Positions 55,451 through 64,000 of a stretch of DNA of 64,000 nt are shown piece by piece; positions within the stretch are counted from its first letter, which is position 1, and each line of letters opens with the position of its first letter. The position numbers and the translations under genes were made by a program. Source of the DNA: Diphasiastrum complanatum (lineage: Eukaryota > Streptophyta > Lycopodiopsida > Lycopodiales > Lycopodiaceae); contig CM055115.1 in NCBI GenBank assembly GCA_029204225.1, forward strand, positions 9,693,849-9,757,848. The letters are read 5' to 3'. The notes under the pieces are model-generated. The model searched no databases and was not told where the DNA came from. It saw nothing but the letters and a program-made list of their open reading frames with translations.

Positions 55451-57473
55451 GGATTTACGAGTGTCTACATCTCTTGCCCAACTTCTAAATACCGATTGAG
55501 AATATTGAGTTTGTCACTATCGACTGTTCCATAACAAATGCGTAAGTCCATAGTAGCTCGAATGTATCTTATAACTATGATAAGAGCTTTCCAATGTGTA
55601 AGGCCAGCATTGGTCATAAACTGACTTAGGTACGGACTGCTAAAGCTATGTCTGGTCCGGTACAGATCATTGCGTACATAAGAGATCCTATTATCGAATG
55701 ATAAGGAAACCCACGCATCTGCTCCATCTCTTCGATTGTCTAAGGACATTGGTCTTTCGACAATTTGAGTCTCGGGTGTTAGATCGATACTATTGCTAAA
55801 AAGTAGCGTGCCGTCCACATACAAAGTGATAATAATAAAAGAATGATGCACTCTCTGGGATATTAGAATTTGAAGTGCTTGGTTTATAGTCGTGATCGAT
55901 AAGAAAAGTGTTGATTCTCTGAAAATCATGCTCTAGTAGATTGCTTCAAGCCATAAAATGCTCTGTGGAGTTTGCATACATGGTTCTTTCTGCCTTTGAT
56001 AATATAACCTTCAGGCTATATCATGAAGATATCTTCTTCAATAACTCCATTAAGATAGGCTGCTTGTACATCCATTTGATGTATCTCTAGATCGGCTACA
56101 ACAACAAATAACAATAGAAGTCTGATCGATAAATTCTTAACTACTAGACTGAAAGTCTCAATGTAGTTGACATTATGTATCTACAAAAATACTCTCGCGA
56201 CAAGTCGAGCTTTTCTTTGATCGATGCTTCCATCAGCCTTGTATTTGATTTTGAATATCCATTTGCAATCAGCTACATTTAGGCCTGACATACAATTCGA
56301 CAATAGTCCAAGTCTGGTTCTTGATGAGAGATGAATATTCTGTATCCATAGCTTCTTTTCAAAGATTGGAATCCGGCTGACTAAGTGCCTCTTTGACAGT
56401 AGTCGGCTCTTGAACAAGATAAGTTGTAGATTCGTCGATATACCTTATAGGTGGTCTGCGATCTCTTGTCGACCAGCTAGGAGATGGGGCGAAGTTGATT
56501 ATTTTCATTTTGCTGTAGTTGTTGAGCTACATCTTCTTCAGATTCGTTGTTGATAAGCTGTTCTTCGAAAGTAGACGAGCTAGGACTTTCAATAGGATCA
56601 GTCGACTTGGGAACAGAAATGTTCGATATTCTGGGAATGTCATATAGGTCCAACTGTATGAGCTTTACCCTTTCCTTTGCGGTCGATGAACTGATCTTCG
56701 ATGAAGACGATATCCCGACTTGTGAATATCTTCGACTCAACAAGATCATACAGCTTATAAGCTTTATCTGGAGTAGTGTAACTGATGAAAATAGATTTGA
56801 TACTATGGAAGTCAAGCTTCTTCTTGATATCTGGTAGGTATCTGCGCATAAGCGATACATCCAAAAACGCATAGGTTTGATAATGATGGTTTGGAGCCTG
56901 TCCAAACTTTCTTAGGCATTTTGTTTGAAAGACCTTTAGTCGGACATCTATTCTGGATATAAGCTGCAATGGAAACATCTTCAGCCCATAAGACTTTCAG
57001 ATGTGTCGCATAAGCAAGCATACACTTGGCCGTTTCGACTAAGGTTCTGTTCTTTCTCTAAGCTAGTCCATTCGACTGAGGCGAATAGGAGATAATGAAC
57101 TGTTGTTCAATGTCGTTGTTAAGGTAGTACTCCTTGAATTTGGTAGTGTGGTCTCCCCCATTGTTGGACCTCAGTGCTTTAATTTTCTTAGCAGTTTCCA
57201 TTTCTGCATGCTCCTTAAATTGTCAAAAGATTTTGAAAGTTTCCGATTGCTGTTAATAGAATAAATAGTTGTTCTTTTGAAATATTTGTCAATGAAGGTA
57301 ATGAAATACATCCGAGCAATGATAGAGTTTGCATTGGACCACATATATCTGAATGAACAACGTCTAGAACATCTTTTGTTGCATGCCTATGACTTGACCT
57401 AAGGTCTGTTTTCCAAGGATGTTCTATGACATACATGGAGGTCGACTTTGTTGGTTGGATAGTCGAGATCAAG
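55451..57473 (-). pseudogene. Old Copia pol remnant of another lineage
   Basis: Right to left on the minus strand: integrase start VLDVVHSDICGPMQTLSL (near 57,350), integrase C-terminal part AAYIQNRCPT and FGCIAYAQIP (57,021-56,812), linker (56,905-56,477), RT DCKWIFKIKYKADGS and KARLVA (56,300), then TLYVDGTLLFS in place of the YVDD box (55,850) and RNase H-proximal SQFMTNAGLTHW and DLRICYG (55,600). Every part has stops and frameshifts. It ends at 57,473 against an LTR-like sequence. Confidence 0.8.
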
Positions 57474-58470
57474 TGTTAAGGATTGTCTAGACATATTTGA
57501 CATATATGTGATAAAAATAAAAAAATGGATCTTATTAGATCTATTTTAGATCAATAAGAGTGATTGGCAACTTGGATGATTAAAGATCAAGACGAGCACT
57601 CAAAACTAGCTTTCATTGTCAATTACTACACTTCCAAGCAAGAACAATCAATATTAATGATCCTACGTCCTCACACATCCTCACACGTGTGAAAACCAAT
57701 GAGTATACAACTGACAAAGAAAATGATTACTAACAAGTTCTTAAACATTCACATCAAAATATCATGCATAAGAAGTGATAACATCAACATTTGCTCCCAA
57801 ACCAATGCTCATCATTGGCATCAAATGGATCCATCATAGATCAAGTACACAATAGTGGATTCCTCTCTCTAAGCCACTTCCAGCACGTGTGAGATAGCTC
57901 ATTGAGCTTATCCTAATCCATTTAGCTTAAATTCCACTAATTTGCCACATCATCATTGGTGGCTAGTGTTGACCTTCTAGATTCCTAGATTCTAGAAGAT
58001 GGATCCTGGCTAAAAGCATGGTTTGGTGGTACAAAAGAAGAACTCAATTTTCATTGTACCTTTTTGTAGTACATTTTACTTTTTGGGAATTTATTACTCA
58101 TGATTGTTTTGAGTCCACATTAAAAATGACAACTTTTTAGTGGTAAATCCAATTTCAGCGGAGTTTGGTGCGTTAGAAAGCGCTAATGAGCACTTTCCAA
58201 TGATATGTTACATGACATACTTTTGAGTTATTTAGCACAACCTCAGCTATTTATAGTGGTCATTTGTGCCTCTACTATAAGTTTGGGGCCTTATTTAGCT
58301 AAATTGGGCCTTACAACCATTATTAGAAAAAGCTATTCTCAATTCTAGCGAGGTTGTTTGAACCACTTTATTAACTATCCTATTGAGTAGTTCTAATCTA
58401 ATTTAGCCCCATGGCTATATTTGGCAATTCATTAGTAAGCTCATGGGCTAATTACATGCAGCACATGACA
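57474..58470 (-). repeat. Probable 3' LTR of another minus-strand element
   Basis: About 1.0 kb from TGTTAAGG to CACATGACA, interrupting the Copia remnant on its left. On the right edge lies AAAGTAGGGGGAG (minus strand, 58,471-58,483), a good polypurine tract. It contains CACACGTGTG at 57,682-57,691. No partner LTR was found within the window, so the left border is provisional. Confidence 0.5.
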
Positions 58471-58483
58471 CTCCCCCTACTTT

Positions 58484-59058
58484 AAGCATTTTTGCCCTAA
58501 AAAATGAAGACCATGTAGCTCTTTTGTTGGTGCCATGCTTCATGAATCCGTTGGTGGTAGTCGAAGATATTTGGCCGACCTGAGTAAGAAACATCTTTTC
58601 TTGTATTATTCTTTTCAGTAGCCATCTACCACCAGATTTTGTTGTCTCAACTTTTTAGCGTAGAACAAGGTTTCAACGAGAATTCTTCATAAAGAACCTT
58701 TGATCTACAACTGATCCCATATATTATTTGATAATATCATTGAAGAAGAGATTCATGAAAAACAGAAAAGCCTCAAGTTGCATTAGTTTTGCATGGGTTG
58801 AAAGGATCCAAGCAACAGACATTCGAAAGTCTTCTTCCTCAGTATCTTCCTTGATTGGATGGGCTATCCAATTCCAGATGCGTCTTCTTTTGTCATTACA
58901 TCTGTGTGAAAAATTGTCAACTAGTAGTATTTTTCCTAACTTGAGATTTTGTAGGCCTATGGCCAAATAAAAGTTAAGAGATAGGTTCATACATGTATGT
59001 AGAGGCCCAAAGTATGTGTACACTACTTTTGAGGTCACATTAATTAGAGGAGGTCGAG
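58484..59058 (-). other. Internal remnant beside the 1-kb LTR
   Basis: A 122-codon minus-strand frame (59,092-58,724) is unrecognised. The sequence next to the polypurine tract is the likely 3' end of the internal region. The nearby GAGGAGGTCGAG at 59,047-59,058 precedes the next LTR start. Confidence 0.35.
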
Positions 59059-59558
59059 TGTGAGCTCTTCTATGGCTCATAATTTGGTGCATTCCTATTT
59101 GACCAAATTTCTAGGTATATGGGTGAATCCTATTGGACCCCAATTTTAGGCCTATCATAAGACAAGTGGCCAAGAGGCACTATGGCTGCTATAAATAGCC
59201 ATCTCCACGAGTATGTACACATCTCATTTTCATTCTATTGAATGAATGTTATGCTCTTTGAAGGTCCATCTTCTTCTCTCTCACTTTTTTGTTCATATCT
59301 TGCATTCTAGCCACTAGAATTGTGATTTCTTTGTTGCTATGCTTCACACGTGTGAAATGCAGGTTGTAGGCTCTGAAGTACGGACAGGGACAGCAAGTTT
59401 CTGTTTGTGGAAGCTTATGATCAGATTTTGATGTTTAGTTGATGTTTAGTATGCTTAACATCACAATTTCTATCATTTTTTCAATCTAGATGTGCATAAC
59501 TTTCCATGGCCAAGATCTTTATGAAACTTTAGCATCTTTGGATCTGAGTTTTTTCACA
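59059..59558 (+). repeat. Element F 5' LTR (left border provisional)
   Basis: Ends TTTTTTCACA at 59,558 next to a primer-binding site. The likely start is TGTGAGCTC at 59,059. It contains TATAAATAG at 59,190-59,198 and CACACGTGTG at 59,345-59,354, with AGTACGGACAGG downstream. About 500 bp. Confidence 0.6.
59190..59198 (+). promoter_or_regulatory. Candidate TATA box of element F
   Basis: GCTATAAATAGCC in the LTR, about 130 bp from its start. It is the most canonical TATA in the window. Confidence 0.55.
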
Positions 59559-59570
59559 TGTAATCAGAGC
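59559..59570 (+). other. Element F primer-binding site, decayed
   Basis: TGTAATCAGAGC differs at two positions from the initiator-Met complement used by the other elements. Confidence 0.7.
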
Positions 59571-60168
59571 ATTAGGCGGCCAAAATGTGCAGGTTTTGCC
59601 AGATTTAGAAGAGATTTGTGGGCGAGTTTGCTTTTGTAGCATTCCAATCAAGTTTCTAGCTAAAATCTTGTTGATTTATGTGTAGAAATTGGATCTTTGT
59701 GATCAAAACATCATTTGTATGCATTTCAATTGAAGTGGGGCGAATTCCCTCTGTACTTATCAGAATAAGGAGACAAAAATTGTTTTGGAAAGAGGGAGAT
59801 GCAAGATCCAACAAGATCCTATTAGTTTCCATTCTAGCATATAGTTTTTTGATTCAATTTCTTGCTTCTTCATGTCAAAAACTTCAAAATTGATGTAACC
59901 CTCTGATTTTCAGTTTGCTGAATGATTCAAGAGTGTATTTCAATCTTAGGAGTGAGGGAAAAGCAAGTATATTGAGGTTTGGTCTTGGTTTGATCAAGAA
60001 ATCATAAAACTAGTGGCTAAAAAATAAGGAAAAAGTGAGGGAAAAGAGAGAAAAAGTAAGGTTTTAGGTTCCAAATCTTTGTGATTTCTTCTTGTGTTTC
60101 ATTTGTTGATTCAAGAGAGTGCTTAGTGCATTGGAACAGGTCAAAGATCAGAGATCAATCATTGCAAC

Positions 60169-63100
60169 ATGGCTACAAATGGAGGCTACATGTTGGAAAA
60201 GCAATGATAGGCTTACCTCCCTCAACTATTCTACTTGGAAAGTAAGGATGGAGTCTTTGCTTGAGATGAATGAGTTGATGGATATTGTTGTAGGTGTGGA
60301 GGAGAGACCTTTGGCACCTCAAGAACAATTGAGGTATGACAAGAGGGCAAAGAAAGCCCTTCACATGATCAAGATGAATGTGACAAAATGAGCTTATCAA
60401 AGAGGTTGGTAAGTGCACATCATCTAGTGAAGCTTGGGAAGCCTTGAAGAAGGTATTATGAATCCAAGTCTACTTCTAGAGTGTTGACTTTAAGAAGGCA
60501 AATCTTTTCTTGTATGCAAAAGAAGAGTGAGAATGGACATGCTCTTTTGTTTTTGAGAGTTTAAAGCATTGAATGATGAGTTAGCATGCATTAATGATGG
60601 CATAAATAATGAGGAGCTTGTTCAAGTGATTCTCAATGGGCTTGTTGGATGATCATGCTAATCTTGTTCAAAGTTAATGCTATCCAAAAATGTTTACCAA
60701 GTGTTGGAGACTTGCAAGAGTCTTGTGGCTGAAGAATTCAGGTTGCAAGCAAGAGTGGGAGCATCTTCTACAATCTCAAGGAGGAGAAGAGGAGGCAATG
60801 TTCTCTAAAGGCAAGTTCAAGGGCAAAGGTAAAAGCAATTGGTCTAAAGGGCAAGACCAAGGTGAGCACTCTACTTTTGGCAAAAAGAAGGATAGATCTA
60901 AGCTAAAATGTTTCTATTGTGGAGTCAAAGGGCATTTTGCTAGTGATTGTTTTAAGAAAAAGAGGATCAAGGGAAAAGCAAAACCAATCTAACTATTGAT
61001 GAGGGTGGGGATGAGCTTCTTTCAAATGATGCTTTTGTTATGTCATCTTGCTTGGTGGCTAATCAGGAGACATTGATCCTTGGTGGTATTGATAGTGGAG
61101 CCACTCTCTCATATGACATATCATAAAGAGTATTTTTCATCTTTAATGGCATTTGATGGTGATAGGAAGGTAATCTATACCGCAAATGATGGTGAGTGTG
61201 CAATCAAGGGGATTGGCACAATTCTCTATTTCACTTTCTACAAATAGGAATATAGAATTGAAAGATGTTTTGCTCATTCCCATCCATTACCAAGAACTTA
61301 CTTAGTGTAAGCCAAATGCTTGACAAAGGATTCAAAGTTGAGTTTGATGGTGATGCTTGCTTGATCAAAAAAGGGGTGTAGTATCATTGCAAAAGGGAAA
61401 AAGGCAAGGGAAATTGTTCAAGCTTGATGCATGTGTTGTTGCCTAACCAAGTTGATGCATGGCAAATGAACAAAATGTCAATTCAAGAGGTATGGCATAA
61501 AAGGATGGGACATCTCAACTACAAGCCTTGGAGGTAATAGCCAAAAAGGAGGGTTAGTAAGGGGACTTCCCAAGTCTCTTACTTGCTTGAATCATGTTTG
61601 TGAAGAATGTGCTTTGTCTAAATCACATAGATTGCCATATACTAGATCTATATCTAGATCTAAGATGCCTTTTTCTCTCTTGCATTCGGATATTCATGGT
61701 GTTACTACAATTAGCAATGGAGGTGCTAAGATGTATGTAACTTTCATTGATGATTTTAGTAGATTTTTGTTGGGTTTATCTACTAAAGAGCAAGGATGAG
61801 GTGTTTGATGTGTTTGTCAAGTTCAAAGTTGCTATGAGACTCAATTTACAACCAAAATCAAACTGCTTGAGGAGCGACAATGGTGGTGAATACATTTCTA
61901 ACACAATTCAAAGCCTTTTGCGATGAGCATGGGATCAAGAGGGAGTACACATGTCCAAGAACACCACAACAAAATGGAGTGGCCCGGAGAGGAAGAATAG
62001 AACCTTGTGTGAGAGTGCAAAGGCAATGAGATTGAATGCTAATCTTCCTAAACCTTTTTGGAGTGATGCTTTGTTGTGTGCAAAATTTCCTATGCAGAAT
62101 AGATGGCCAAGTGTTGTATTGGAAGGAAAAACCCCTTTTGAAGCTTTGTTTGGTACGAAGCCTAATGTCTCAAGTTTCTAAGAACTTTTGGATGCATTTG
62201 CTACTTCAACATTACTCTTGATGATAGAACTAAGGAGGATCCATCTTCAAGAAAGGGCATTTTTGTTGGGTTATATGAAGTAAGCAAAGCATATAGGATT
62301 TATGTTCCTACAATCAAGAAAGTGTTCACAAGTAGGGATGTCATTTTTGATGAAGGTAACATTCCAAAAGTTGTTTCAAGTGATGATGGTGTTGTTGCAA
62401 CTAATGTGCCTTGATGACAATGGAGTTGATGACACATTGGATGTGGATGTTGAAGAAAGCCTCTTCAAGTCAAATTCCAAGGAGAACTCCAAGGCATAAA
62501 GTGAAACCCTCAAGGCTCACTTATGATGGCAACGGTAAGCAAGTGGTGGATGGATCCAACTATGCTTTCCTAACTTCTTTTGATGTACCCTTCATGTGTA
62601 GATGAAGCAAGGCAAGAAGAGGAATGGATCCAAGCAATGGATCTTGAGTTTGAAGCACTTATGAAGAACAACACATGGAGATTGGTGGACGCTTCAAAGG
62701 GCAAAAGTGCAATTGGATGCAAATGGATCTTCAAGGTAAAGACAAATCAAGATGGATCTACTCAACAAGTTGAAGGCAAGGTTGGTGGCTAAAGGTTATG
62801 CTCAAGAGCATGGCATGACTATGAGGAAACCTTTGCACCCGTGGCAAAGATGGTGAGCATAAGAGTAATCATTTCCCTTGCAACTCTTTATGGATGGGAT
62901 CTTTGGCAATTAGACATTTCTAATGCTTTCTTGAATGGTGATCTTGAAGAGGAAGTCTACATGGAGCAACCCAAGAGCTATGTTCTCATAGCAAGCCTAA
63001 TCATGTGTGTTTTCTACAAAAAAGTTTGTATGGTCCTTAAAGCAAGCACCAAGGAGTTGGTATGCTAGGCTTAACTCTTTTCTACTTTCTCAAAACTTCA

Positions 63101-64000
63101 CTATGAGTGGAGTATGATCATTCACTTTACTTTAGAATTAGTGCTAATGATGTTACAATCCTTCTAATTTATGTGGATGACATTATTTTAAGTGGAGGGA
63201 ACAAGGAAGATATAGAAGATATCAAGAAAAGCACTAAAAAAAGGAATTTGAAGTGCATGATCTTGGTCTTTTGAGCTATATCTTAGAATAGAAGTAATTA
63301 GAACTTCTCAAATCACTTTTAATTTCACAAGAGAAGTATGCTATTTCTATTCTCAATAGATTTCATATGGTAGATGCAAATCCTATTGATACACCTATGG
63401 AATCACATGTAAAGCTAACATAAAGAGGTAATGAAAGATCCTTCGAGGACATTACTCTCTATAGGAAGCTAATAGGTTCTCTTATGATATCTAACCATCA
63501 CAAGACCTGATTTATCTTATTGTGTTGGTAGATTAAGCCAATCATGCAAGATCCTAGCATAGAACATTGGAAACTAGGAAAGAGGATCTTGGAGATACAT
63601 CTCGGGAACAAAAGATTTTGGCATTGTTTATAGAGGCTCATCACCTAACTTATTTTGGTTTTTTCAGATTCAGATTTTGCAGGAGACCTTATGGATAGAA
63701 AATCCATAAATGCACATGCTATTTTCATAGGTGATGGAGCTATCTCATGGATGGTCGAAGAACAAGCAACTATATCACATTTCTTCTAGTGAGGACCGAG
63801 TACTCAAAGCTTTGACATCATGCACAAAGGAGATGGTGTGGATCAAGAGGATGATTATGGAGCTTCATTTTGCTGATTTTTCAGAGAGTCCAATCATCTT
63901 TTTGTGACAACCTTTCAGCCCCAAAGTCTAGCAAGCCATCCGGTTTTCCATGCAAGGAGCAAACATATACGAGGTGGCTTACATTTTGTGACGAGAACAA
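60169..64000 (+). pseudogene. Element F Gag-Pol with many frameshifts
   Basis: Domains in order: Gag from ATGGCTACAAAT (60,169); zinc knuckle CFYCGVKGHFASDC (about 60,908-60,950); protease IDSGA (about 61,090); integrase CEECALSKSH, LHSDIH, YVTFIDDFSR (61,587-61,770), RSDNGGEY (about 61,875), RKNRTLCE (about 61,995); linker KPSRLTYDGNGKQVVDGSNY; RT GCKWIFKVKTNQDGS (62,718), QLDISNAFLNGDLEEEVYMEQ (62,908), YVDD (63,172); RNase H SDSDFAGD (63,670) to the end of the window. Frames change every 50-200 bp, mostly through an extra or missing single base, while the encoded residues stay close to element B. Incomplete at the right. Confidence 0.88.

Larger units (their letters stand above)
59059..64000 (+). 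mobile_element. Element F: Copia element related to element B, cut by window end
   Basis: Plus-strand LTR, primer-binding site, leader and Gag-Pol in normal order. The protein is closest to element B in every domain (for example STWKVRMESLLEMNELMDIV). The 3' LTR lies beyond the window. The coding region carries many one-base indels. Confidence 0.85.

Overview
The window is repeat-dense eukaryotic DNA, almost certainly from a land plant with a large genome. The evidence is several Ty1/Copia families primed by initiator-Met tRNA (binding sites of the TGGTATCAGAGC type), Ty3/Gypsy fragments, nested insertions, solo LTRs and AT-rich filler. I found no host gene I can support, no tRNA or rRNA gene and no CRISPR array. 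The species cannot be read from the sequence; a fern, lycophyte or other repeat-rich plant would fit.

Layout. (1) 1-868: end of an LTR, its primer-binding site (PBS) and leader from an old plus-strand Copia-like element. (2) 867-13,042: copy 1 of a composite old repeat unit holding Gypsy gag-protease and Copia integrase debris. It is split by a 1.2-kb solo LTR (2,086-9,470, target duplication GTAGC), which is itself split by element A (2,531-8,688), a young full-length Copia with an intact 1,322-codon Gag-Pol and a perfect target duplication (CTTAA). (3) 13,043-14,759: unassigned DNA and an old relative of element A. (4) 14,760-21,092: element B, a young minus-strand Copia with a deletion in reverse transcriptase and mismatched flanks. 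(5) 21,093-26,418: an old Copia remnant split by element C (21,687-26,261), a Gag-protease element without reverse transcriptase. (6) 28,059-34,288: element E, a full-length but broken minus-strand Copia with target duplication CACCA. (7) 34,294-41,640: low-complexity and degenerate DNA with a second, short copy of the composite unit. (8) 41,641-53,020: inverted copies of blocks already seen at the left, plus an old Copia remnant carrying another solo LTR (46,667-47,920). (9) 53,022-59,058: Gypsy and Copia wreckage including a head-to-head Gypsy inverted repeat. (10) 59,059-64,000: element F, a plus-strand Copia related to element B, cut by the window end and riddled with one-base indels.

History. 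The composite units and the Copia remnants are oldest, and three copies give empty-site references that prove later insertions. Solo LTRs came next, then elements E, C, B and A; LTR differences counted by eye are about 1.9%, 1.4%, 0.9% and 0.4%. Only element A looks able to code for its own movement; B, C, E and F would need its enzymes or those of a relative.

Most unusual points: element C keeps an open frame through an integrase region that has lost its catalytic residues; the same 10-bp palindrome, CACACGTGTG, sits in LTRs of every Copia family here; a 358-bp insertion is flanked by a 58-bp duplication; and large inverted duplications tie the two halves of the window together.
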